Shown here: in pieces, positions 1-7,241 of the stretch | Layout of the letters: each line of letters starts with the position of its first letter | Position numbering within the stretch: the stretch's first letter is position 1 | IMG/VR virus record: IMGVR_UViG_3300046007_009966 | Span: 1 to 23,158 of that record | Strand: one strand, 5' to 3' | From: a virus | Length of the DNA stretch: 23,158 nt | Made by a program: the position numbers and the translations under genes | Notes under the pieces: model-generated | Databases searched by the model: none | Seen by the model: only the letters and a program-made list of their open reading frames with translations | What the model was told of the DNA's origin: nothing

Positions 1-22
1 TTATTTTTTGTATGTCTTTCAT
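1..22 (-). CDS. Possible start of a further gene, cut by the window edge
   Basis: An ATG at 22-20 overlaps the TGA stop of the GAF-like gene in an ATGA arrangement, as at three other junctions of this module. Only seven codons (MKDIQKI) are visible and no stop is met in frame before the edge. The call rests on junction style alone; nothing can be said about function. Confidence 0.3.
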
Positions 23-639
23 TTTTTCTTGTATAAATAGTCTGTTAAAAGGGAACCAATCGCCCCTACTTTCTGTCGTATAAATATCCATTCTTCTTTG
101 GATAATTTATGTTCTTTATCATTGAAAGCAATTCCCATTACTCCAATAAAATGATCATCTAGATCATCTATGGCAATCATGTAAAATGATTTAGTTCCGT
201 ATTCTTTAGCAAACATATTTAAATCATATGTTTCATCTGTTAAATAATTAGTAATTGATAATTCTCCATCTTTATAAAGTTTAGATAAAGTTTTTGGAAA
301 TATCGATACTGGTATTTGTTGGAAGATATGTTGGATTGGAGATATAACAGGAGTTAATTTTTCATAAAAAATTGAAAATTTCTGGATGGATTTTCCTGTA
401 GGATAAAAATGACCACCATTATGAAATTGTCCAATCCAAATTCTATCACAACCAAGTTCATCCATTAATTGGTCTAATTGACCATCAATTAAAGCATTTA
501 AGTCAATAGCTTCTTTAACAGGTGAATTGTCTTCTTTTTCTTTTTTTCTTAATTTAGTTTTAACCCATTCTATAACGACAGGGCCTATAACCGCAGTGAT
601 TATAGCAACTACAATAGTTGTGATCATAGTGATTTCCAT
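19..639 (-). CDS. Membrane-anchored GAF-like domain protein
   Basis: The 206-residue protein starts with a hydrophobic segment (about residues 4-26), followed by a basic stretch (KTKLRKKEKE). This predicts one N-terminal membrane helix with the rest in the cytoplasm. Residues from about 45 to the end have the alternating pattern of a GAF-like sensor fold: a helix (LNALIDGQLDQLMDELG), then the strand DRIWIGQFHNGG, and later FYMIAIDD and FIGVMGIAFND before a C-terminal helix. From memory, similar 'FHNGGHF' proteins occur in many phages without a known role. No kinase, cyclase or other output domain is present, so a signalling or superinfection role is only a guess. It lies two bases downstream of the zinc-ribbon gene and is probably cotranscribed with it. 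The fold call is moderate; the function is unknown. Confidence 0.6.
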   Translation of the reverse strand: MEITMITTIVVAIITAVIGPVVIEWVKTKLRKKEKEDNSPVKEAIDLNALIDGQLDQLMDELGCDRIWIGQFHNGGHFYPTGKSIQKFSIFYEKLTPVISPIQHIFQQIPVSIFPKTLSKLYKDGELSITNYLTDETYDLNMFAKEYGTKSFYMIAIDDLDDHFIGVMGIAFNDKEHKLSKEEWIFIRQKVGAIGSLLTDYLYKKK

Positions 640-641
640 TA

Positions 642-1211
642 TTATTTCTTTTGTTTATTTAAGTATTCTAAAGCCTCCTCTTTGTACTTTAATAACTTTG
701 ATTCACTAGAACCTTTCCAATTTTCAACATCACCATCTTCGGTAATGAATTGGTCTTTTTCATTTAATAACTCATCAAACCAAGCTTCAAAGTCATGAAT
801 TGTTCCTTCTAAGTGTTGGTTGATTACTTGTTTTTCAAATTCATCTAATTTTCCTTCTTTACGAAGATTTGCTTCAAAGTCTACTTGACAATTGAAACAA
901 TGTCCGTACATTACAAACCATTTTTTATCCAAATGTGGTTTCATAGTAGTAGAACAAGTAGGACAAAACAAAGGTAATACAATACCTTCTTTTGCTTTAT
1001 CTAATTTAGTAATATTTTGTTTTAAACCATTTTTAATAGTCCAAGTTCTACCATCTTCTTCCCAAACATCACCTTCATTATGAAATTCTTTTGCTTTCTG
1101 ATAACCAGTTCCCATAGTAGTTTTTTCTCCGTACTTGCCTTGAACCAAGTTACGAAGACGTTCTACGTCTTTATGTTTAAATTCTTTTTTTAAAACCGAA
1201 TCGTTTTTCAT
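642..1211 (-). CDS. Zinc-ribbon protein of unknown function
   Basis: This is a 189-residue soluble, highly charged protein. Residues 83-108 carry two CxxC pairs (CPTC at 83-86, CFNC at 105-108) about 18 residues apart, the spacing of a treble-clef or zinc-ribbon knuckle that binds one zinc ion. The N-terminal part is basic (LKKEFKHKDVERLRNLVQGK), while the C-terminal third is acidic and helical (DFEAWFDELLNEKDQ). Such a layout fits a nucleic-acid or protein-binding adaptor, but there is no catalytic signature. Its stop abuts the start region of the GAF-like gene, and its start abuts the stop of the 262-residue gene, so the three are packed as one transcription unit. I do not recognise the family. 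Confidence 0.7.
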   Translation of the reverse strand: MKNDSVLKKEFKHKDVERLRNLVQGKYGEKTTMGTGYQKAKEFHNEGDVWEEDGRTWTIKNGLKQNITKLDKAKEGIVLPLFCPTCSTTMKPHLDKKWFVMYGHCFNCQVDFEANLRKEGKLDEFEKQVINQHLEGTIHDFEAWFDELLNEKDQFITEDGDVENWKGSSESKLLKYKEEALEYLNKQKK

Positions 1212-2000
1212 TTATTTTTTTATTTTACCAAAATATTCGCTATATTTTGTTCTTGCTTTTTGTTGGTCACTATCTTCTAGTTGATTAAATATGTTTTTTA
1301 ACTTAGTCATATCGTAATAACTATCACCTTTTTCATATTGTTTAATGGCAAATTCTAAGTTATCAAATGATTTAAAATTTTCTTTTAAAAGATTTTTAAG
1401 TTCTTCTTTAATCATTTCTTTTAACTCAGATTTTTTCATTTTAGTGTTAGGTGGTAAAGTTTCACCTGAAGAATAAGGTTGTCCTTTTTTACCTTTAGTA
1501 ACCTGGTTCATAAAAGATGATTTTATTTTATCTGTAATAGCATCTTCACTTACTGATTCTTTTTCTTTTACTGAAAAATCAATACCAGCATTATCCATTA
1601 CAGTTTTGATTATTTTTTTAGTTACATCTTTTGCAGGATTAGTTCCTTTAGGAAAAACAATACTATCATCTTTAACAGTATATTTTAACAAATTAGGTTT
1701 ACTGGTAAGTGATTTAACTAAGTCATCAATTGCTTGTTTTGTTTTAATAGGGAATGTTTTGCCTAGTTTTTTTTCTAAAGCTTTTTTCTTAACAGGAACT
1801 GATGGACCAAAATAATCTTCTATTGCTTTTTCAATATTGGACTTATTTCTCATATTTGAAATATAAGAACCATAGTTATCTAGATTTTCTAAAGCCTCTA
1901 CTGCTTTTTTAATGTCTGATTTTGGAGTTAGAATTATATCATAATCCAAAGCCAATCTGGATTGAGAATCTTCTTCGTTTTCTCTTAATTTATATTTCAT
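1212..2000 (-). CDS. Lysine-rich protein of unknown function
   Basis: The protein has 262 residues, is very rich in Lys, Glu and Ser, has no membrane segment, and I do not recognise it. The middle contains repeated helical stretches (residues about 30-100) and a short beta-like part (LLKYTVKDDSIVFPKG). Near residues 193-210 there is an amphipathic segment, ELKEMIKEELKNLLKENF. It resembles the N-terminus of the 121-residue baseplate-module protein (FKKIIKEAVKEAIQEEL) and the short leaders of neighbouring enzymes, so it may be a shared docking or processing element. The start (ATG at 2000) lies inside the last codons of the HAD phosphatase gene (11-base overlap), implying translational coupling. 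The length and lysine richness would suit a virion-internal or DNA-associated protein, but this is inference only. Confidence 0.6.
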   Translation of the reverse strand: MKYKLRENEEDSQSRLALDYDIILTPKSDIKKAVEALENLDNYGSYISNMRNKSNIEKAIEDYFGPSVPVKKKALEKKLGKTFPIKTKQAIDDLVKSLTSKPNLLKYTVKDDSIVFPKGTNPAKDVTKKIIKTVMDNAGIDFSVKEKESVSEDAITDKIKSSFMNQVTKGKKGQPYSSGETLPPNTKMKKSELKEMIKEELKNLLKENFKSFDNLEFAIKQYEKGDSYYDMTKLKNIFNQLEDSDQQKARTKYSEYFGKIKK

Positions 2001-2535
2001 ATTTTTTTAGTTGTTGTATTGTATCTTGTGTATTTTTATGTAGTATTCCTATCCCACCTTGTGATACCCATTGTTCAATGTTGTCAAGACGGTCGTCGAT
2101 AAGTATTTTATTCCTTCCAGAATAATTCTGTTTTTTATCAGCTGCTGCTAAAATTAAAGGAGTTCCAGGAATGTTGTTTTTAACCCATAATCTTTTTCCT
2201 AAACGAGAAGCTGGTTTTCTAGATGGGGCTGATAATAAAGTTGGTTGTTTGTCTTTGATATAATCCCAAAGTTGTTTTCCGTCTGGCATCCAAGGAATGC
2301 CAACCCAAAATTTTACTTTATTTTCTTCATCAATAAAATTCCAAAACTTTTCTATACCATATTTGGTTTGGTATTGAGCAGCTGATAATTTTTCAGGATT
2401 TAAATCTTTAAATCGTTTATCAAAATCAGCTAAAACTCCATCCATATCACAATAAATTTTGTATTGTGGTCCAGGAGTAGCTGTTTCTTCCTCTTTAATT
2501 TGTTTGTATATGTTTGTTAACTTAAGTCTATACAT
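1990..2535 (-). CDS. HAD-superfamily 5'(3')-nucleotidase-like phosphatase
   Basis: Residues 27-38 (KIYCDMDGVLADF) are HAD motif I, with the nucleophile Asp30 and acid/base Asp32 in the form typical of 5'(3')-deoxyribonucleotidases. LLSAPS (100-105) is a plausible motif II. Lys residues near 115-135 could supply motif III, and KILIDDRLDNI (143-153), with Asp147/Asp148, is motif IV. At 181 residues it has the usual size for the small nucleotidase family, which dephosphorylates (deoxy)nucleoside monophosphates; phosphatase activity on nucleic-acid ends is an alternative. Before motif I there is a 25-residue extension (IYKQIKEEET) not needed by the HAD fold; see the leader-peptide finding. It overlaps the nucleotidyltransferase gene by 8 bases. 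The fold call is strong; the substrate is not known. Confidence 0.8.
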   Translation of the reverse strand: MYRLKLTNIYKQIKEEETATPGPQYKIYCDMDGVLADFDKRFKDLNPEKLSAAQYQTKYGIEKFWNFIDEENKVKFWVGIPWMPDGKQLWDYIKDKQPTLLSAPSRKPASRLGKRLWVKNNIPGTPLILAAADKKQNYSGRNKILIDDRLDNIEQWVSQGGIGILHKNTQDTIQQLKKYEI

Positions 2536-3727
2536 TTTTTATACCATCCTCCCAGTTACGTAACATCATGTTTCCTTTTTCGTATGCTTCTTTTTCAATT
2601 TCAGGTAAATCTCCATCCTCATTTGTGTTAGTAGTAGTAATATTGTTTAATCTACCTTCTAAATTTTGCATGTGATGAATCATTTCATGAGAAAATGAAC
2701 GTAAAATATCTTTTGAATGTCTACCAAAAGTATATAACGTAATAGATTTATCGGCTGGGTTGTAATGAGCTGTTTTACCTAGTATTTTAGAAGCATTTTC
2801 TTCATCATTGTTTATAAATTTTACTTTAGGTAATGGCTTAATGTTTAGACCATTCTTTAACATATATTTTGATAAAGATAAAATACTTTCTTTTAAATCT
2901 GAAGTTTCTTCAAATACTTCTTTTACAAATGTTTTTGCGTATTCGTTTAATCCAAAAGGATCTGATTTTTCTTTTACTGGAGCAAAACCTGAACCGTAAG
3001 GCAAAGCTGTACCTGCTTGTGGGTCAGATGCTTCTTCTAAATCAGGATTATTATCATGTCCACATTTGTGGCAAACATATAAATCATCTCCACCATCTGC
3101 TATTTTCCATTCCCAACCACAATTATCACAAATTATGTCTGTATTTGTTACTACTTCTATTATTTCTTCTTCTTTAACAATAGGAGAAACCATATCCCAT
3201 ATTTGTTCTTTTTCTTCAATGTCTGGGATTAGTTCAAAAAATTGTTCTTTATCTTTTAATTTTAAAGCTTGTCTTGCTTTAGTTCCACTAACACCACCTG
3301 GAGTGGTAATTATTTTGAGTACAATATTAGGGTATTTATCTAAAGATTTAGTTCGGTTTTCAATATCGGCTAAATCACCTTCATTTCCTTCTCTAGCACC
3401 TAATACCCAATAAATTTCTTCTTCAGGGTTTTGTTTAGCGTAATCAAAAACTGATTTGATTGGTGAAAAAGATGGTTCTATTTTAACTTTTGGGGAAAGA
3501 TATTTTTTATAAATGTCCCATATTTTAATTGATTCTTCTTGAGTAATATTATCCCTTACACCTCCTCCAACATATATGATAAGTTCATCTGCGTCAGAAA
3601 AGTCTTCTAAAGCATTTTTAACTACCTCAAAATGTCCTTTAGTAGGTGGTTTAAATCCTCCCACATAAATGATTACTTTCTTTGAGTAGTCTTCTTCAAA
3701 TAATATTTCTATAATAGAATCTATCAT
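2528..3727 (-). CDS. Nucleotidyltransferase / zinc ribbon / HExxHH peptidase-like fusion protein
   Basis: This 399-residue protein contains three parts. Residues about 17-185 form a cytidylyltransferase/NMN-adenylyltransferase-like Rossmann domain: the nucleotide-binding loop GGFKPPTKGHF (23-33) holds the (T/H)xGH signature, and GVSGTKAR (145-152) matches the ISSTxxR-type motif. Residues 200-222 form a zinc ribbon (C200, C203, C219, C222). The C-terminal part carries SHEMIHHMQ (346-354), an HExxHH zinc-metallopeptidase signature, with Glu376/378/380 downstream as candidate third ligands. The N-terminal domain suggests transfer of a nucleotide to a phosphorylated metabolite, such as NAD or CDP-alcohol synthesis. 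Nucleotidyltransferases of this type are, from memory, common in marine T4-like phages. The N-terminus (IIEILFEED) precedes the fold and looks like a leader. It starts in an ATGA overlap with the upstream gene. The domain calls are firm; the substrate is unknown. Confidence 0.78.
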   Translation of the reverse strand: MIDSIIEILFEEDYSKKVIIYVGGFKPPTKGHFEVVKNALEDFSDADELIIYVGGGVRDNITQEESIKIWDIYKKYLSPKVKIEPSFSPIKSVFDYAKQNPEEEIYWVLGAREGNEGDLADIENRTKSLDKYPNIVLKIITTPGGVSGTKARQALKLKDKEQFFELIPDIEEKEQIWDMVSPIVKEEEIIEVVTNTDIICDNCGWEWKIADGGDDLYVCHKCGHDNNPDLEEASDPQAGTALPYGSGFAPVKEKSDPFGLNEYAKTFVKEVFEETSDLKESILSLSKYMLKNGLNIKPLPKVKFINNDEENASKILGKTAHYNPADKSITLYTFGRHSKDILRSFSHEMIHHMQNLEGRLNNITTTNTNEDGDLPEIEKEAYEKGNMMLRNWEDGIKNV

Positions 3728-4068
3728 CTAAGTTTTTGGATTCTTTCTTTAGCTAATTTTTTCTTTTCGTCGATGCCTTTTTTAGCTTCTCTAAATTCAT
3801 TCATAGCTTCTTCAACTTCTTTCATCATCATATCATATTCTTTAAGAGCATCATTTGCATGACGGTTAGCTTCAGATTTGTTTTTGTAAACACCTTTAAC
3901 TTCTTCCATTTTGATTTCATCGAATACGGTAGCTTCATATACCATACTTTCTTTGGTTACACCTTTACCAGGTTTTTTAACTACAAAGAATTTTCCGATT
4001 TCATCTACTGGTCCTTCTTTAATATCTTTTTCTAATTCGCTTTCTTTTAGTAAGTCTAATAATTTCAT
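3724..4068 (-). CDS. Small charged coiled-coil protein
   Basis: This 114-residue protein has an N-terminal leader (MKLLDLLKESELEKDIKEG) and a short beta-rich centre (KFFVVKKPGKG, MVYEATVFDEI, KGVYKNKSEANRHA). It ends in a long charged helix (residues about 75-114), probably a coiled coil. No catalytic motif is visible and I do not recognise the family. It sits between the kinase and the nucleotidyltransferase, sharing ATGA overlaps with both, so it is made from the same message and might be a partner of either enzyme. The (L)KE triplet at residues 7-9 fits the T4 prohead-protease consensus. Confidence 0.6.
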   Translation of the reverse strand: MKLLDLLKESELEKDIKEGPVDEIGKFFVVKKPGKGVTKESMVYEATVFDEIKMEEVKGVYKNKSEANRHANDALKEYDMMMKEVEEAMNEFREAKKGIDEKKKLAKERIQKLR

Positions 4069-4826
4069 TTGTTTATAAATTTGGTGATTTTTTGTTGTGC
4101 TTGTTCTAATGTATCAAACTCTGGTTGGTTATTAAGAGATTGTTTTATATCTGAATAAATCTTTTCTGATTCTACTTTTGATTTGGCTTTTTCCTCAGGT
4201 GATTTTTCTTTACCTATTTGTCCTAAAGGTTCAATGTATGTTTTATAAATGTATTCTTCATCAAAGCTTTTATCAGCATCTTTAAGGTCATTATTTAATA
4301 ATATAAAATCATTACCAAAAACTTGTTTATACGTGTCTATACTTTTATTTACATCACGCCAAGAACGAATCACGATACTCGGCAACAATGATCTGTCTCG
4401 CTTCATATTACGTTCTAGTGAGGTAATAGGCGACACATAAGTCATTAGCATCAAAGTATCATAACCTAAATCTTCTAATTCTTGTTTTTTCTTTAATAAA
4501 GTTTTTGGTGAACCTCCTACGCTATCAATTAATAAATTTTTAGCATCTTTAGTAGCGTTTTGGAATTTAACGTCTGTAGTTTTTCTAGCTTGACCCATTA
4601 ATTCACCTGCTTTTTTTAATTTATCAGGTGACATTTGAGCTAACTTCATACCAATGCCTGAGGATTTAAGTAATTCCTCATAGGTATCATCTACATTTAT
4701 TGTTATAAAATTGGATGGGATTAATTGTTTTGAAACAGTTGATTTACCTGATCCTGCTGGACCTGCCATAAAAATAGCTTTGGGTTTACCTTGTATTTCT
4801 TTTAATAGAGAGACTAGTCCAATCAT
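4065..4826 (-). CDS. P-loop kinase, zeta-toxin/polynucleotide-kinase-like
   Basis: The 253-residue protein has a Walker A loop, AGPAGSGKST (21-30), preceded by a hydrophobic strand (KAIFM). It is followed by ITINVDD (41-47), where paired Asp residues occupy the usual substrate-binding place of zeta-toxin and polynucleotide-kinase folds. LMLMTYVSP and the Arg-rich stretch RNMKRDRSLLPSIVIRSWRD resemble the core strand and lid of that superfamily. The family phosphorylates UDP-amino sugars, nucleosides or 5'-OH nucleic-acid ends; which applies here cannot be read. The first ten residues (MIGLVSLLKE) lie before the first strand and look like a leader. A HAD phosphatase and a nucleotidyltransferase follow downstream, so an end-repair or nucleotide-salvage set is possible. 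The upstream gap of 34 bases holds a CATAAATA element. Confidence 0.75.
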   Translation of the reverse strand: MIGLVSLLKEIQGKPKAIFMAGPAGSGKSTVSKQLIPSNFITINVDDTYEELLKSSGIGMKLAQMSPDKLKKAGELMGQARKTTDVKFQNATKDAKNLLIDSVGGSPKTLLKKKQELEDLGYDTLMLMTYVSPITSLERNMKRDRSLLPSIVIRSWRDVNKSIDTYKQVFGNDFILLNNDLKDADKSFDEEYIYKTYIEPLGQIGKEKSPEEKAKSKVESEKIYSDIKQSLNNQPEFDTLEQAQQKITKFINK

Positions 4827-4839
4827 GGAAACAATTTGT

Positions 4840-4847
4840 CATAAATA
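4840..4847 (-). promoter_or_regulatory. TATTTATG element before the kinase gene
   Basis: The minus strand reads TCATATATTTATGACAAATT between the nuclease stop and the kinase ATG, one mismatch from TATTTATA, with 13 bases to the ATG at 4826. TATATTTA here is also within one base of the Bacteroidetes -7 consensus. Confidence 0.3.
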
Positions 4848-4860
4848 TATGAAAAAGAGT

Positions 4861-5643
4861 TTATATTTCCAAATTTCTTTTTACTGTAGTTTTAAATTCT
4901 GTAAATACAGGAGCCTCATTAGGGTTTTCTAAATCAAATAATCGTTTTACTGTTTTAAAGATTTCAATGTTTTCCTCTTGTGTACGAGATGGCAAAATCA
5001 TTTCCCATCCTTTACCTTGCATTTTATCTTTTGAACCTTTACGTTTTGTTGATTTTAACCATAAAATACCAGTACGATCAGGTTTAACACCAAAACACTC
5101 TTCATAACAATGAGCATAAACTGCTGCTTGTAATTCATAAGTTGTTTGAATATGGTTTGATGTTTTATGATCAATAATCCAAAGTTCGTTATTAATTTTA
5201 CAAACCAAATCTGTTGTACCTGCTACTTTAAGTGTGTCTGAAAATAAATGGATTTCTTGATCTATTAATTCAGGTTTATATGTTTCCCAGAAATCAACAA
5301 AACGTAAAAACATTTGCCAGATGTCAGGGTTGTATTGAGGATTACCCCATTCATTTAGAAAACTCATTTCTTTACCTTCTAAATATTCTTCAATCATTTC
5401 ATGAACTTTGGTTCCATCTTCGGCTGCTTTACGAACAATATAGTCAGCTGAACGACCCATATTTTTAAGCCATTCTTCAAAATGTTTACCTTTAGGGTAA
5501 GAACCTAAAACGTGAGTTATAGAAGGATAATATTCACCATTTCTTCTATAATAACGAGAATCAGGTAATGTAATTTGTTTATAATCTTCAGAAATTTCTA
5601 ATATTCTGTTGTTTACATGTTTGATGTTTCTTTTTTTATTCAT
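4861..5643 (-). CDS. PD-(D/E)XK nuclease, RecB/Cas4-like
   Basis: The 260-residue protein contains the ordered motifs of the RecB/Cas4-type exonuclease fold: GTKVHEMIEE (77-86, with His81), QEIHLF (129-134, Glu130), GTTDLV (142-147, Asp145), IIDHKTS (156-162, Asp158 and Lys160) and LQAAVYAHCY (171-180, the Q-xxx-Y motif). The His, Asp and Asp/Lys residues would bind the metal and cut DNA. The four-cysteine iron-sulfur cluster of Cas4 and AddB is absent. It starts in an ATGA overlap with the primase stop, so it is very likely cotranslated with the primase and acts in phage DNA replication, recombination or host DNA breakdown. Length is normal for stand-alone phage members. Confidence 0.85.
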   Translation of the reverse strand: MNKKRNIKHVNNRILEISEDYKQITLPDSRYYRRNGEYYPSITHVLGSYPKGKHFEEWLKNMGRSADYIVRKAAEDGTKVHEMIEEYLEGKEMSFLNEWGNPQYNPDIWQMFLRFVDFWETYKPELIDQEIHLFSDTLKVAGTTDLVCKINNELWIIDHKTSNHIQTTYELQAAVYAHCYEECFGVKPDRTGILWLKSTKRKGSKDKMQGKGWEMILPSRTQEENIEIFKTVKRLFDLENPNEAPVFTEFKTTVKRNLEI

Positions 5644-6578
5644 ATTGATAACTTTTTTCCTAACAATTCTGAAAATGTTAGGGGAGTTGTTTCTTGTATT
5701 AATTTAGTAAAATGTTCAAATCCCATTTCACTTGGGTCTTTATCTTTCATATTTACTAAATAAATTTCTTTACCTTCATTCATCAATTGCTCACAAAATG
5801 ATAGAGCTTGTTTTTGAGCATCTTTATCTAAAGCTATATATATTTTTTCTACACTAGACATTACAATCTTTTTCATCAAATTTGATTGTATGTTTTTACC
5901 TAATAATGGAATAACATTTCTCTTAATAGCAATGGCATCAAATGGTCCTTCACACAATATGATAGGCAAATCCCAATTTATAAATATTTCAAATGGTATG
6001 ATGTTACGAGAAACTGTTGGATTTTTATATTTTCTTTGAGTTTCTTTTTCAAATGAACGACCTGTAAAATAATTTAATTCTCCATTTTCATTGTAAGAAG
6101 GAATTATAATTGTGTTTTTGTAAGGTCCTGATTCACAATATCCAATATTGTATTTTAAAATATCTTCTTCACTAATGTTTCTAGATTTGGCATAAGATAA
6201 AGCATGTCTTCCTATAATGTCTAATTTCTGAATATTGGTTAATGATTTAAATTCTTTAGGTAAAGAAACCTTTTCAATTACATTTTCTTGTTTATCGTAA
6301 GGATTAAAATATTTAATAATGGTTTTTAATTCAGCCATTTTTTCAGGTGAGGCTGTTTTTTGTTTAAATACTTGAATTATTTTTTTACCCTTTTTATCAC
6401 AAGCCCAACAATGCCAAGGATTCTCTCCTTTTTGGTTTTCAGTAAAATTGATTTCTAACTTAGGTTTATGGTGGTTACAGAATGGACAACTATAAGCGTA
6501 GTTACCTCTTGCTGTTGGTTTACCATTACCTAATACAGAATTGACTAAGGCAATCAGTGGTTGATTGAGCATAACCAT
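5640..6578 (-). CDS. DNA primase (zinc finger plus Toprim)
   Basis: The 312-residue protein has an N-terminal zinc finger (C31-P-F-C34 and C57-W-A-C60), as in DnaG- and T7 gp4-type primases, for reading the template start site. A linker leads to a Toprim domain: ILCEGPFDAI (207-216) gives the catalytic Glu210 and Asp214, ALDKDAQ (249-255) gives the DxD pair, and KDKDPSEMG (278-286) is the usual third acidic motif. It would make RNA primers for lagging-strand synthesis with a separate helicase, which is not in this window. The size is close to that of T4 gp61. ATG at 6578 is preferred; another in-frame ATG lies two codons later. The start follows a hairpin at 6592-6611. Confidence 0.9.
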   Translation of the reverse strand: MVMLNQPLIALVNSVLGNGKPTARGNYAYSCPFCNHHKPKLEINFTENQKGENPWHCWACDKKGKKIIQVFKQKTASPEKMAELKTIIKYFNPYDKQENVIEKVSLPKEFKSLTNIQKLDIIGRHALSYAKSRNISEEDILKYNIGYCESGPYKNTIIIPSYNENGELNYFTGRSFEKETQRKYKNPTVSRNIIPFEIFINWDLPIILCEGPFDAIAIKRNVIPLLGKNIQSNLMKKIVMSSVEKIYIALDKDAQKQALSFCEQLMNEGKEIYLVNMKDKDPSEMGFEHFTKLIQETTPLTFSELLGKKLSI

Positions 6579-6591
6579 AATGTAATAAAGA

Positions 6592-6611
6592 AAGCTTGGT
6601 TTCCCAAGCTT
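6592..6611 (-). terminator. Perfect 8-bp hairpin with GAAA loop, terminator-like
   Basis: On the minus strand the arms AAGCTTGG and CCAAGCTT enclose a GAAA tetraloop (GNRA type), and the 3' side runs into TCTTTATT. It sits 21 bases after the stop of the 121-residue gene and 13 bases before the primase start. It could end the upstream transcript partly, or protect or process the primase message. The U-run is interrupted, so a strong terminator is not assured. Confidence 0.5.
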
Positions 6612-6632
6612 AACTAAATATTTTTTACTTTA

Positions 6633-6998
6633 TTAAATAGTATCATCTATACCATATATTAATTTAGCAGGTATAGTCATTTTGTAGTTATTTTTAAATT
6701 CATCATAACTCATAGGTCCCTCAATATCAAAATCCTCTGTTGAAATTTCCTCTCCTAATTCATTTTGTATTAAATCAGCTAATTGTCCTTTAGGTATGTC
6801 TAAATTAGATTCATCATTTGATGTAAAAACCATTTTTAGTGAAGGATTCATAATATCATCATTTTCTACATCCCAAATTAATAATACATAATCTTGTGGG
6901 GTTTTATGTGTGATCATACCTCTTTTTTCTAACATTTTATTAGCTTGGGTTTCTGTAATTAAACCTGCTAGTTTTTGCATTCTTATAAAATCTTTCAT
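6633..6998 (-). CDS. Small acidic protein of unknown function with leader-like N-terminus
   Basis: The 121-residue protein begins MKDFIRMQKLAGLITETQ, an amphipathic helix ending in ITE (14-16), like the leaders of the next two upstream genes. The remainder is acidic (DVENDDIMNPSL, DFDIEGPMSYDEF) with mixed alpha/beta character and no cysteine pairs or catalytic signature. The start is preceded by A-rich sequence and a TATAAATG-type element on the opposite strand at 7015-7022. I recall similar 'QKLAGLITE' N-termini in small proteins of marine phages but know no function. Being short and acidic, it may be a regulator or packaged accessory protein; that is a guess. Confidence 0.6.
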   Translation of the reverse strand: MKDFIRMQKLAGLITETQANKMLEKRGMITHKTPQDYVLLIWDVENDDIMNPSLKMVFTSNDESNLDIPKGQLADLIQNELGEEISTEDFDIEGPMSYDEFKNNYKMTIPAKLIYGIDDTI

Positions 6999-7014
6999 TT
7001 TGTTGTTTATTTTT

Positions 7015-7022
7015 TATAAATG
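7015..7022 (-). promoter_or_regulatory. CATTTATA element before the 121-residue gene
   Basis: The minus strand reads AAACATTTATAAAAAATAAA, with 16 bases to the ATG at 6998. It is a one-mismatch member of the recurrent element and overlaps no coding sequence. Confidence 0.25.
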
Positions 7023-7025
7023 TTT

Positions 7026-7229
7026 TTAGTTGTCATTATAGACATCAATCATATTTTCTAATACAGTTATTACATCTTCATATGTAACTGATGAATTTTT
7101 AACTAGATTATATATTCCTTTCATTAATTCCATTTGTTCTTTAGAAAGACTATTTACATCCTCTTTGATAATAGAATTAGCAGTAATCTTGTTTTCTATT
7201 AAGTATTTTTTTAAATCAAAATTGCTCAT
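7026..7229 (-). CDS. Short protein with FDLKKYL leader (copy 2)
   Basis: This 67-residue protein opens with MSNFDLKKYLIENKI, nearly identical to the start of the gene just upstream. After the leader the sequence is helical (EQMELMKGIYNLVKNS, YEDVITVLENMIDVYND) and unrelated to its neighbour. No functional motif is visible. The start ATG follows the upstream stop by 12 bases in an A/T-rich leader without Shine-Dalgarno. The conserved reading frame and the duplicated start argue that it is real despite its size. Confidence 0.6.
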   Translation of the reverse strand: MSNFDLKKYLIENKITANSIIKEDVNSLSKEQMELMKGIYNLVKNSSVTYEDVITVLENMIDVYNDN

Positions 7230-7241
7230 ATTTTTGTTTTG

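Noticed and set aside
527-709. Plus-strand hydrophobic frame that could be a small membrane protein
   Set aside because: It is the complement of the membrane-helix codons of the GAF-like gene and of the following junction; composition mirrors that gene, and no plus-strand gene is supported anywhere here.
2869-3413. Plus-strand frames rich in Leu, Phe and Ser
   Set aside because: They lie opposite the nucleotidyltransferase fusion, whose domains are conserved; Leu/Phe/Ser-rich frames are the expected shadow of a Lys/Glu-rich gene.
4861-5643. Cas4 and a CRISPR adaptation module
   Set aside because: The iron-sulfur cysteines are missing, no repeats or cas1/cas2 are nearby, and the gene is coupled to a primase; a phage RecB-like nuclease is the better reading.
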